The notes under the pieces are model-generated. The model saw only the letters and a program-made list of their open reading frames with translations. It made no database searches and was not told where the DNA came from. The position numbers were made by a program, and so were the translations under genes. A stretch of DNA of 64,000 nt. It comes from Pseudalkalibacillus salsuginis. GTDB taxonomy: Bacteria; Bacillota; Bacilli; Bacillales; Fictibacillaceae. Each line of letters opens with the position of its first letter. The stretch's first letter is position 1. The DNA is taken from assembly GCF_021646685.1 (NCBI RefSeq), contig NZ_JAKJHW010000002.1, positions 868,001-932,000 on the forward strand, given 5' to 3'. Below, one piece after another: positions 41,745-49,232 of the stretch.

Positions 41745-42956
41745 ATGTATGATGTCATGATCATCGGTGGTGGAATCGTCGGCCTTTCTACTGCCTATGC
41801 CCTGACCGAGCACCATCCGTCATTGAAAATCGCTGTGCTCGAAAAGGAGAACAGCTGGGCAAAACATCAGACCGGGCATAACAGTGGCGTCATCCACTCC
41901 GGTATCTATTATAAACCAGGCAGTCTGAAGGCTCGATTTGCTAAGGATGGTGGTCGTAAGCTTGCAGCCTTCTGTGGTCAATATGGGATTTCGTATGAAC
42001 AATGCGGGAAAGTGATCGTTGCGACTGATGAAAAAGAACTGGATGCCATGCAAAATCTTTATGAACGAGGCTTGAAGAACGGCTTGGACATTACGTTGTT
42101 GGATCAGGCGGGATTGAAAGAGGAAGAACCGTATGTGAACGGGATTAAAGCGATAAAAGTACCTCAAGCAGGGATCATCGATTATGTAGGCGTATGCTCG
42201 GCAATCGTATCGGTTTTGGAAAATCGTGGCGCAGATCTCTTCTTGAGTACTGAAGCGAATGATATCAAGGAAAGTCCAAACGAAGTTACGGTAGAAACAG
42301 CTTCCTACACTTACAGGACGAAACATCTGGTCAATTGCTGCGGCTTGCAAAGTGATCGTGTGGCGAAACGGAGCGGGCAGGACCCTGATCTGAAAATCGT
42401 GCCGTTTCGGGGAGAGTACTTTGAACTGAAGCCTGAAAAAGAATATCTCGTAAAAAACTTGATTTATCCTGTACCCAATCCTGATTTCCCATTCCTCGGC
42501 GTTCATTTTACACGGATGATCGGCGGTGGCGTGGAAGCTGGTCCGAATGCTGTTCTAGGCTTTAAAAGAGAGGGTTACCGTAAGCGCGACATCTCCTTGA
42601 AGGATTTATCCGAAACGTTGACCTATCCTGGCTTTTGGAAGCTGGCTTCAAGCTACTGGAGGGAAGGACTGGATGAAATGATCCGATCTTTCAATAAAGG
42701 GGCTTTTGTTCGCAGCTTACAACGATTGATTCCGTCCATTGAAGCTGATGACCTGAAGCCGGCACCTGCTGGAATCCGCGCACAAGCCTTGAAATCGGAT
42801 GGATCGCTTGTAGATGACTTTTTTCTAGTCCATAGCAAAAGAAGCACCCATGTCTGCAACGCCCCGTCCCCTGCTGCGACAGCTTGTTTTCCGATCGGTG
42901 AACACATCGCTAAAGAACTGGATATCGAACAACCTATTAAAATTTCAACATCCTGA
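41745..42956 (+). CDS. lhgO: L-2-hydroxyglutarate oxidase/dehydrogenase
   Basis: The 403-residue FAD enzyme has the dinucleotide-binding MIIGGGIVGLSTAYAL motif and then KHQTGHNSGVIHSGIYYKPG, the diagnostic LhgO motif. NCCGLQSDRVA, PFRGEYFELKPEKEYLV and FPFLGVHFTRMIGG follow, plus GIRAQALKSDG at the C-terminus. It oxidises L-2-hydroxyglutarate to 2-oxoglutarate and passes electrons to the membrane quinone pool. Together with GlaH it completes glutarate catabolism, the late part of lysine degradation through cadaverine and 5-aminovalerate. GGAGG lies before the ATG. A terminator follows directly. Confidence 0.94.
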   Translation: MYDVMIIGGGIVGLSTAYALTEHHPSLKIAVLEKENSWAKHQTGHNSGVIHSGIYYKPGSLKARFAKDGGRKLAAFCGQYGISYEQCGKVIVATDEKELDAMQNLYERGLKNGLDITLLDQAGLKEEEPYVNGIKAIKVPQAGIIDYVGVCSAIVSVLENRGADLFLSTEANDIKESPNEVTVETASYTYRTKHLVNCCGLQSDRVAKRSGQDPDLKIVPFRGEYFELKPEKEYLVKNLIYPVPNPDFPFLGVHFTRMIGGGVEAGPNAVLGFKREGYRKRDISLKDLSETLTYPGFWKLASSYWREGLDEMIRSFNKGAFVRSLQRLIPSIEADDLKPAPAGIRAQALKSDGSLVDDFFLVHSKRSTHVCNAPSPAATACFPIGEHIAKELDIEQPIKISTS

Positions 42957-42960
42957 TCAT

Positions 42961-43001
42961 AAACGGCCCGGTTGGAGTAAAATCCAGCTGAGGCCGTTTT
43001 T
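42961..43001 (+). terminator. Terminator of glaH-lhgO
   Basis: AAACGGCC and GGCCGTTT arms with an inner TTGGA / TCCAG stem are followed by TTTTCG. Confidence 0.8.
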
Positions 43002-43083
43002 CGAGTTTTCGAGATAATTTTCGAGTTGTTGAGATAATTTCAAACTTGTAGCGTTTCCCCTCTTAGTTGTTGAGATAAATCAT
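43001..43083. repeat. 20-bp imperfect direct repeats
   Basis: TCGAGTTTTCGAGATAATTT (43001-43020) and TCGAGTTGTTGAGATAATTT (43021-43040) are adjacent. A third unit, TTAGTTGTTGAGATAAATCA, lies about 22 bases further on. They share a GAGATAA core with the 21-bp array at 55419. Confidence 0.65.
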
Positions 43084-43374
43084 AAATATGAAGGGCTGTC
43101 CGATTTGGACCTCCCTTTTGAATAGGAAAAGCGAATTTTTTCCCCATTGGAGCATTAAGTGACCCTAAAAGCGCCAAAGACCACTGAATTTACTGTCCAA
43201 CTACGCCACATCCTGAACTGTCCGAGAATTTGTGTGCTTCATCATCACATCCTCCCAGAAAATAGTTTTAGGTATAACCGTATACTTTGCCGTGTACAAC
43301 AGAAATCCTTTAAATCGAATTAAATTCAGCATGTTGGTTATACCAATTGTAGTGATGAAAATGAGGGATCCATT
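43084..43374. other. Intergenic region, no supported gene
   Basis: No frame with a ribosome binding site was seen. The promoter of the BrkB-family gene is expected near its right end; TTGGTTATACCAA at 43334-43346 is a 13-base palindromic stretch in this area. Confidence 0.4.
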
Positions 43375-44196
43375 ATGATGACAATGGTGTGGCTACTAAA
43401 AACGCTTTATCGTGAATTTTTTGATCGTAAAATCTACGACCTTGCAGCTCAGATGTCGTACTATTTCCTATTGTCGCTTTTCCCATTCCTCATTGTCGTA
43501 TTCACAATGGTCGGGCACATACCGATAGACACCATATCAGTTTTGGATATGGTCGAACCTTACGCACCAGAACAGACGATTCAATTCTTAAGACATACAC
43601 TGAATGGCATTTTCGCTAACCAGGAAAAGAATTTATTGACTTTTGGATTCATCGCTTCTATCTGGCTTTCATCCTTTGCAATCCAATCCTTTTCACGGAT
43701 TTTGAACGAAAGCTACCCCCAACGTACAAAAAGCTCTTTCCTTGTTCAATTACTTGAAGGATTATTGTTGACCATCGCTTTCATCAGTGTGGTTGTCATT
43801 TCAGTCTTGGTACCCGTAGCCGAACGGTTCGTACTTAGTTCCCTCAACGAAGATGCATGGCTATTTGCATTTATCATCAAGTTCTGGAACCCGGTAAAAT
43901 GGATTGTCGGAAGTTTTGTCTTATTCTGTTTCTTTTATGTCCTCTATCAATTTGTCCCGAAAGCAAGGCTTAAATTTATTGAAGTACTCCCTGGGGCTGT
44001 GTTCTCAACCATTATATGGCAGCTAATTTCGTTAGGCTTTTCGTTCTATGTTCGATACAGCCAATATTCGATCATTTATGGCAATGTCAAAACCCTTATT
44101 ATTTTGATGATCTGGCTTTATTTGACAGCCCAGACGTTGATCCTCGGGGGAACCATCAATGCACTTTTATTTAGAAAAAAGTACAATTTGGATTGA
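43375..44196 (+). CDS. YihY/BrkB-family membrane protein
   Basis: The 273-residue polytopic protein has about six membrane helices. The YihY pattern appears in FFDRKIYDLAAQMSYYFLLS, LFPFLIVVFTMVGHI, FGFIASIWLSSFAIQSFSRI and VLPGAVFSTIIWQLISLGFS. Members are found in most Bacillaceae and were once thought to be RNase BN; the true function is unsettled. ATG ATG at 43375 is preceded by GAGGG. The gene is alone between terminated operons. Confidence 0.9.
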   Translation: MMTMVWLLKTLYREFFDRKIYDLAAQMSYYFLLSLFPFLIVVFTMVGHIPIDTISVLDMVEPYAPEQTIQFLRHTLNGIFANQEKNLLTFGFIASIWLSSFAIQSFSRILNESYPQRTKSSFLVQLLEGLLLTIAFISVVVISVLVPVAERFVLSSLNEDAWLFAFIIKFWNPVKWIVGSFVLFCFFYVLYQFVPKARLKFIEVLPGAVFSTIIWQLISLGFSFYVRYSQYSIIYGNVKTLIILMIWLYLTAQTLILGGTINALLFRKKYNLD

Positions 44197-44259
44197 AAAA
44201 AAATGTAGTATTTTGTATGGTAAAAATATGTAATTTAGTTGAATGGGGGATTGGATGTT

Positions 44260-44584
44260 TTGAAAAATCACTTTTTTGATTGCTTTTGTTTTCTGCCTGA
44301 TCGGTCTTTACCATTATGTCGATCAGATCTTTCTGGACTCGGATGACGTTATACCGGAACGTATTACCTTCCATCAAAATACATATGTAAGTACAGACTT
44401 TTACATACAGACGGAAGCGTCACGCCCGAAGCCTGAATTCTTACCTACAGGGTTTACAGTTGATGGTGAGGAATATGGTAATTTGAATGGCGGATGGGTC
44501 TTTCAAAACCCTAAGACAGATGAAATTTTCATCAAGGAAAAGGAATCGAATCCAACAAGATACCTACTCTATAAAAAGAAATAA
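44260..44584 (+). pseudogene. Small secreted or anchored protein with a poly-T frameshift
   Basis: A TTG at 44260 preceded by GGGGG starts MKNHF. In the run of six T residues at 44272-44277 the frame shifts: with five T it would continue LIAFVFCLIGLYHYVDQIFL, a good hydrophobic N-terminus, and then the 102-codon open frame (DDVIPERITFHQNTYVSTDF to RYLLYKKK). As it stands, only the frame from a TTG at 44276 is open, without a ribosome binding site. This may be a real frameshift, a phase-variable tract or a base-calling error. The family is unknown. Confidence 0.6.
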
Positions 44585-44688
44585 GGACCGCGCGGCAAAG
44601 GTTAACGAGTTCTATTTTGAAATACAAAACGCAGTTCGCGGCCTGAATCGCCCCTTCGTATTATAAGGCCAACCAGTCATTTAGTAGG

Positions 44689-44733
44689 TACCCTATAGAG
44701 TAGTCACTTCAAAAAAGTCTGCCCTATAGGGTA
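44689..44733. repeat. 10-bp perfect inverted repeat
   Basis: TACCCTATAG (44689-44698) and CTATAGGGTA (44724-44733) have 25 bases between them, including a run of six A residues. No gene overlaps it. The function is unknown; it could be a hairpin terminator between the two flanking genes. Confidence 0.55.
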
Positions 44734-44766
44734 TTTGTTGTAGAGAGTTTCTTGGGGGATAAAACT

Positions 44767-45042
44767 TTAATTTAATAATTCTTCTGCTTTTTGTTTAGCA
44801 TATAAACCAGCTTTAACTAAACCAATGGCTATTAGGGATAAAATTGCATTAAACACAATTGAAAACAAAGCTAATCCAGGTACATCAAATACGATTGAAT
44901 AAAAATATCCCACTAACACACAAAGCAAAACAATAATTAAAAAATGAATTTGTCTTATAAAATAAGTAGAAATGCCGCTTATTAACATTACTAAAGACCC
45001 CATTGTTAAATAGTGAAAACTAAAAACGAGCAAGAATTCCAT
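44767..45042 (-). CDS. Small membrane protein of unknown function
   Basis: The 91-residue protein has three hydrophobic segments: FLLVFSFHYLTMGSLVMLIS, FLIIVLLCVLVGYFYSIVF and FSIVFNAILSLIAIGLVKAG. It ends in a short charged tail (KQKAEELLN). AAAGGGGGGAG lies before the ATG, a strong site. The gene is richer in AT than its neighbours and sits in a decayed accessory stretch. I do not recognise the family. Confidence 0.7.
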   Translation of the reverse strand: MEFLLVFSFHYLTMGSLVMLISGISTYFIRQIHFLIIVLLCVLVGYFYSIVFDVPGLALFSIVFNAILSLIAIGLVKAGLYAKQKAEELLN

Positions 45043-45269
45043 TGTTAGCTTCTCCCCCCTTTAAAACATTAAATTGATAATGTCATAATCAACCTCAAGC
45101 CTTCTTGTTTAATATTTCAATTATTTCGATTTTATTGATTTAACTCAATTACTAATCTCATAAGAAAGAGGCTTATCCTATTTCGGGTATGCCTCCGTTT
45201 ATAAAGTAATTGTTTCAATTTATATTTATTTCTACAAGCACAATATGGTTGCTCTTTATTTGTTATACT
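45043..45269. other. Intergenic region with a GAGGC/GCCTC hairpin
   Basis: A hairpin AAGAGGCTTATCC - TATTTC - GGGTATGCCTC is seen at about 45168-45194. It could be the terminator of the broken DinB gene. No gene was seen. Confidence 0.45.
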
Positions 45270-45743
45270 TCAGTTTTTGACACCCGCATGTTCGATTATT
45301 CGCTTCATTGCCTGAATATGTCCCATATGGGCAGCTTCATGCATTAGTATTAAACCAGCCAGCTCTCCAAAGGTTTTACATCCTAGGAATGGCGTTTCCA
45401 AGGTGTTGTTTAGCTGATCAGCTGGAATTTGCCGAAGGCGAGCTAATTGATCATTTAGCTGTACCAAAAGCTCATCCATAGTAGGTACATTCCCTGTCCA
45501 ATCAGCTGGTTTAGTACCCCTCCCGAACAAATCGATATAATTTACAGGAAGATGGGTTGTTTTCATGAGGAAAACCAAACATAGTTTGTTCAGTGACTGT
45601 CAAAACGTGACCTGTATGCCAATGAATTGTATTGTTGAAACCCTCTGGCTGCACCACATAGTGATCCTCGGAAATAGACCCTAAGATCTTGATGAAGTAC
45701 TCTCTCTTGTCATTTCAAATTGCTTGAACACAAGTTTGTTCAT
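45270..45743 (-). pseudogene. DinB-family protein gene with two frameshifts
   Basis: An ATG at 45743 with AAGGGGAGG upstream starts MNKLVFKQFEMTRE. A two-base insertion breaks the frame, then YFIKILGSISEDHYVVQPEG and FNNTIHWHTGHVLTVTEQTM follow. A one-base insertion near 45565 shifts again, into KTTHLPVNYIDLFGRGTKPA and the C-terminus with MHEAAHMGHIQAMKRI. The metal-ligand His residues of DinB proteins are present (HWHTGH, HEAAHMGH). The last 102 codons form an open frame but lack a proper start. Confidence 0.75.
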
Positions 45744-45773
45744 CTCTTCCTCCCCTTTTACTGAATTAATCGC

Positions 45774-45917
45774 CTATATTATACCTTTAAAAAAGACCGG
45801 AGAATATAAATTACCATTAGATCTGAAGTATTCATTCCCATGTCTATTTTTAACCATTAAAATTCTTCCACTTGTATCATCAAATAGTATTACAGAAGCG
45901 ACATCTACCCTTTTCAT
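45774..45917 (-). pseudogene. Truncated Nudix hydrolase
   Basis: From an ATG at 45917 with AGGGGTAG upstream, MKRVDVASVILFDDTSGRIL and MVKNRHGNEY match the N-terminal strand region of Nudix hydrolases. The frame then runs into FRSNGNLYSPVFFKGII and stops before the Nudix box, so it cannot be active. Confidence 0.6.
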
Positions 45918-46501
45918 ATACTACCCCTATGTATTCCATAATAATGATTCATTCATTTCGAGCCAACTTCTCGATTATCCTTTTTCGATTTAAAGGTATG
46001 ATATTACACTCGACCTTACGTTGCTTAGAAAAGTTCCCCCTCCCGTACCTAAAATGACAACATACAACAGCTGAGTCTCAAAGAATTATGGAAAGAAGGA
46101 TGGACTTTCGTATTGAAACAACACGTAATCTTCACTACGCTGGGCAGTTAAACTCGTTGATTTTCTATTTCAAGTCCTCCTTCGTTCCTTTAATATTGGA
46201 AATTGATGAGTATAACGGGAATAGGGTTGTTCTAACCATTCCTTAGATGAATAGATTATAGCAATTCAATAAGGTTAGGTGATAACTAGTGGAGTAAAGG
46301 TAACCGGGTTCGGCTTTAAAGGGGTAGGTTGCTGAAGTCAATTATTATACATCTGCTTGTTGAATTAGGGGCGGTATTTGGATCGTCACCTTTAACTTCG
46401 CTCTACAAAAGGATCTCTAAACATATGGTCGTGGTATGTGATTGAAAAAGTGTAGACTTGTTTCACTGGGAAGGCATTACTAGGGGTATTTCGAATGGCT
46501 T
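45918..46501. other. Gene-poor region next to the peptide precursor gene
   Basis: No supported gene. A 38-codon TTG frame at 46329-46445 was considered and rejected. GGTAACCGGGTTCGGC is the only GC-rich patch; the area probably represents lost genes. Confidence 0.4.
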
Positions 46502-46831
46502 TTAAAGGGGCAATGCTGGGGAATCAGGCCAAACGGGATCTGATTCTGCAAGTGTCGGGCTGTCTGGCCAAACAGGATCGTCCTCGGGTTCTGGTCCATC
46601 AGGCCAAACGGGATCTGATTCTGCAAGTGTCGGGCTGTCTGGCCAAACCGGATCCTCCTCAGGTTTAGGTCCGTCAGGCCATACTGGGTCGGATTCAAAT
46701 GTAGATGAACTCTCCCACGGTGAGGTTTTATCCTCGCCTCCGCCATCATAAGCTTGTCCTCCTAATAGAACTCCTAGGACCATCACTCCACAACCGGACA
46801 GAAGAACCATTTTTTGAAACCATTTTGTCAT
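46502..46831 (-). CDS. Secreted tandem-repeat peptide precursor (candidate quorum-sensing pro-peptide)
   Basis: The 109-residue protein has an N-terminal export signal (KMVLLSGCGVMVLGVLLGGQ, likely cleavage after GGQA near residue 27; an LSGC lipobox-like match is also present). A short spacer follows, then two 25-residue repeats at 46-70 and 71-95 and a partial third at 96-105. They hold five copies of DPVWPD(G/S)P, at 48-55, 60-67, 73-80, 85-92 and 98-105, separated by short acidic linkers (KPEE, TLAES, EPED). No enzyme domain exists. GGAGG lies seven bases before the ATG and a consensus promoter is upstream. It diverges from an XRE-TPR regulator, as expected for a peptide and its receptor. 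The processing site and export route are unknown. Confidence 0.8.
   Translation of the reverse strand: MTKWFQKMVLLSGCGVMVLGVLLGGQAYDGGGEDKTSPWESSSTFESDPVWPDGPKPEEDPVWPDSPTLAESDPVWPDGPEPEDDPVWPDSPTLAESDPVWPDSPALPL
46517..46696 (-). repeat. 75-bp tandem repeats inside the peptide precursor gene
   Basis: Two nearly identical 75-bp units (46622-46696 and 46547-46621) and a 30-bp partial unit (46517-46546) are in frame. Such arrays can gain or lose units by recombination or slippage, which would change the number of peptide copies. Confidence 0.85.
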
Positions 46832-46868
46832 AAAGCACCTCCAAATAATTGAATATTTTTACATTTTT

Positions 46869-46897
46869 ATGATAATTTTAATATTTTAAATTGTCAA
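46869..46897 (-). promoter_or_regulatory. SigA-type promoter of the peptide precursor gene
   Basis: On the minus strand, TTGACA (46892-46897), a 17-bp spacer and TATCAT (46869-46874). Transcription would start near 46861, 30 bases before the ATG. The divergent regulator is encoded 152 bp away, so its binding site probably lies in this AT-rich gap. Confidence 0.75.
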
Positions 46898-46983
46898 TGC
46901 TTTTTTGAATAATATATTTAATTATTTAAAAATTCTTTCAATAAATTTACATTATGGTAAAATGAAATTGGGAGGCGATTTAT

Positions 46984-48315
46984 TTGGAAAGTAGTGTAGG
47001 ACTAAGGATTAAAAGGTTGAGGAAAGATTTAGGACTTACCCAGGGAGATTTAGCTGGGGATCAATTAAGCCGTGCCATGTTAAGCCTTATTGAACGAGAT
47101 TTGACTACCCCCTCCCTCCGGACGATTGAATACTTATCTCATAAGCTAGGTGTTTCCGTTGGTGATCTGCTAGGGGAAATCAAAGACACTTCCGTTTCTT
47201 CAACCACTTCAGAGGACATAAAGAAATCACTTAATATTTGTACAACGCTTTACAAAGTCAAGAAATATAAGGAAGCGGAATCTCGGTTGAAAGAACTCAT
47301 CACGATTGAACATGTCCCCTTCCCTGAAAAATGGCTGGCGCATAAACTGCTTGGCCAAATATATGAAAAACTGGATGAAGATGAAAAAGCACTGATCCAC
47401 TTCAAGGAATCCCTCTTTTATTTGTCTTCTACAGATACGAATGAAATTGTAGAGGTCTATTATTACAAGACTTTATCCAATCGAAAGCTTGGAAATTATA
47501 AAGATGGAATTGCGGCTGCCCTCAATGCTGCTGTACTTATCGAATCCTATCACACAAAGGTAGACAGTCTTCTTCAAATCAAACTTCTATATAACCTCGC
47601 CCTTTGTTATTGCCGTGTAAAAGAGTTCCAAAAAGGGCTTGATGTAATCAATAAAGCGATCGGAATCATGGAAGTGAATGAAGTCACTTATTCAAACGGG
47701 CATTTTTATATGTTGAAAGGTCTGGCGGAATTATATATGAACAAGTTTGCAGAAGGAATCGTTTCGACAAGAGGAGCGATTAAATACTTGAATCTCCATG
47801 AGCAGCCGGAAAGATATCTGGGCTCCAGAATCAATTTAGGGATTCTTTTACGAAAACACAACAAAATCGATGAGTCACTGAAGGAACTCCATGAATGTCT
47901 GGATGAAGCTTTAAAAGCAGATGTACCACGGATAACGGTGAATAATTACTATGAGCTTGCCCTGTCTTATCTCTACATGGAGAACATGAAACAAGCCGAA
48001 TATTTTGCTAAATGTGGTTTAGCCCTCGCCAAACCAAGATCCCATTTGCATGGTCAATGCCATTATGTACTTGGTAAAGTATTGATGAAACTAGGAAACT
48101 ATAAACAGGCACTGACAGAAATCATGAAATCCGAATCGATTTTCCAATCACAAAAAAACGAGTCATGGGTGGCACTGGTCATGTCCGAAAAAGCGATTTG
48201 CTATGCAAACCTGAATGAATATAAAAATGCTTTCCAATTTTCACTGCTGGCAAACCAGATGTTGCTGAAACAAGACATGAGGCTCATAAGTACCGAAATT
48301 CCGGTAATGAGTTGA
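46984..48315 (+). CDS. XRE-family regulator with TPR domain (RNPP/NprR-like peptide receptor)
   Basis: The 443-residue protein has an N-terminal XRE helix-turn-helix (about 6-62; IKRLRKDLGLTQGDLAGDQL, RAMLSLIERDLTTPSLRTIE). About nine helical TPR-like repeats follow (about 80-440; KYKEAESRLKELI, EDEKALIHFKESL, NYKDGIAAALNAA, EFQKGLDVINKAI, MKQAEYFAKCGLA, NYKQALTEIMKSE). This is the layout of NprR, PlcR and related RNPP receptors that bind imported peptides in the TPR groove. The start is TTG at 46984 with GGGAGG eight bases before and TGGTAAAAT as extended -10. It diverges from the repeat peptide gene, its likely ligand source and target. The signal is inferred, not shown. Confidence 0.85.
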   Translation: MESSVGLRIKRLRKDLGLTQGDLAGDQLSRAMLSLIERDLTTPSLRTIEYLSHKLGVSVGDLLGEIKDTSVSSTTSEDIKKSLNICTTLYKVKKYKEAESRLKELITIEHVPFPEKWLAHKLLGQIYEKLDEDEKALIHFKESLFYLSSTDTNEIVEVYYYKTLSNRKLGNYKDGIAAALNAAVLIESYHTKVDSLLQIKLLYNLALCYCRVKEFQKGLDVINKAIGIMEVNEVTYSNGHFYMLKGLAELYMNKFAEGIVSTRGAIKYLNLHEQPERYLGSRINLGILLRKHNKIDESLKELHECLDEALKADVPRITVNNYYELALSYLYMENMKQAEYFAKCGLALAKPRSHLHGQCHYVLGKVLMKLGNYKQALTEIMKSESIFQSQKNESWVALVMSEKAICYANLNEYKNAFQFSLLANQMLLKQDMRLISTEIPVMS

Positions 48316-48344
48316 TTCGTTCACCTTGAAGGAGGAATCAACCT

Positions 48345-48482
48345 GTGAACAGAGGTAGAAAAGTAGTCTATCGCGGTAGAACGTATATAGTGATATGGAG
48401 ATATGATTCCGGATACCTTGAGATAAAGGGTGACTTCAGAACATACCTTGTTCACGAAAGAGACGTTAAATATGTAGGATAG
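48345..48482 (+). CDS. Small basic protein downstream of the TPR regulator
   Basis: The 45-codon frame starts at GTG 48345, eight bases after AAGGAGG, and 29 bp after the regulator's stop, so it is probably co-transcribed. The product, MNRGRKVVYRGRTYIVIWRY and then DSGYLEIKGDFRTYLVHERD, ending VKYVG, has alternating beta-strand pattern and high charge. It has no signal sequence, so it is unlikely to be the pheromone. The family is not recognised. Confidence 0.65.
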   Translation: MNRGRKVVYRGRTYIVIWRYDSGYLEIKGDFRTYLVHERDVKYVG

Positions 48483-48638
48483 ACAAAAATCGAATATCAA
48501 TCAACAAACATAAAAACGCCCTGGTGCTTATGGCTCTGGGGCATTTGATGCTTATATCCCTCTGATTGTCATTTTAGTTCTCTTGTCCCCCTGAATCAAT
48601 ACTACTATTTTTTACAGGATAAGCTTTTTTCAGAGATA

Positions 48639-49232
48639 TCATGTGTTTGAATCTGTCGTTTGCTCCAGTGTATCTAATCGTTCTGTTTCCAATGTTCTAA
48701 ATCGGAACAACAGTATGAGAAGAACAATATCCATGATCAGACCTACACCTATCAAAACAAGTCCTGCTCCGGTCCTGATATCACTGTCGAGATTCATAAG
48801 GAATGGTTGCATACAAGAAACGATCAACATTGCGATAATATAGACTTTGGAAGTCTTCTCCGTCTTTTTCAGCATCTCTTCATCCCCAAACTTTTTAGCT
48901 AACTTCATCATGATTTGGAACACATAGAAGACGAGGATCAGTTTCCCTATCCCTAAGGCACTCATATATAACTGCCACCCATCACTCATAATTGCCCCGG
49001 TGATATCAGCATTTGACTGCTGGACGAATATCGTCGGAAGTGAAAACGCGAAAAGGATGATCGCTATTAGACGTGACCGATTCCTTATTTTATATTCTGA
49101 CCATATCTTCTCAAGTGCAAGGTAAATGAAAAAGTATCCCAAAGGATCTGGCAGGATATCTAAAGCGATGATATTGATTTCAACCAATACAAATAAGAAA
49201 CCCAAAAACATTTTTGTGAAGACCTGCTTCAT
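48639..49232 (-). CDS. Polytopic membrane protein of unknown function
   Basis: The 197-residue protein has about five to six hydrophobic segments: TKMFLGFLFVLVEINIIALD, LIAIILFAFSLPTIF, ALGIGKLILVFYVFQIMM, VYIIAMLIVSCMQPFL and AGLVLIGVGLIMDIVLLILL. DILPDPLGYFFIYLAL near residue 25 is a distinctive motif. Its ATG overlaps the stop of the upstream gene by four bases, so the two are coupled and probably act together. The function is unknown. Confidence 0.75.
   Translation of the reverse strand: MKQVFTKMFLGFLFVLVEINIIALDILPDPLGYFFIYLALEKIWSEYKIRNRSRLIAIILFAFSLPTIFVQQSNADITGAIMSDGWQLYMSALGIGKLILVFYVFQIMMKLAKKFGDEEMLKKTEKTSKVYIIAMLIVSCMQPFLMNLDSDIRTGAGLVLIGVGLIMDIVLLILLFRFRTLETERLDTLEQTTDSNT

Noticed and set aside
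46329-46445. 38-codon TTG frame MLKSIIIHLLVELGAVFGSS...
   Set aside because: GGGGTAGG ends next to the TTG, too close for a start, and there is no similarity I can name.
46480-46749. 89-codon frame inside the repeat peptide gene (reads NQIPFGL repeats)
   Set aside because: It is the shifted-frame image of the tandem DNA repeat; it has no signal peptide or ribosome binding site.
46984-48315. Rap-type phosphatase
   Set aside because: Rap proteins lack an N-terminal XRE helix-turn-helix, which is clear here, so a DNA-binding RNPP regulator fits better.
48345-48482. NprX-like pheromone gene directly downstream of the TPR regulator
   Set aside because: The 45-residue product has no signal or export sequence and is basic and beta-like, unlike pheromone precursors.
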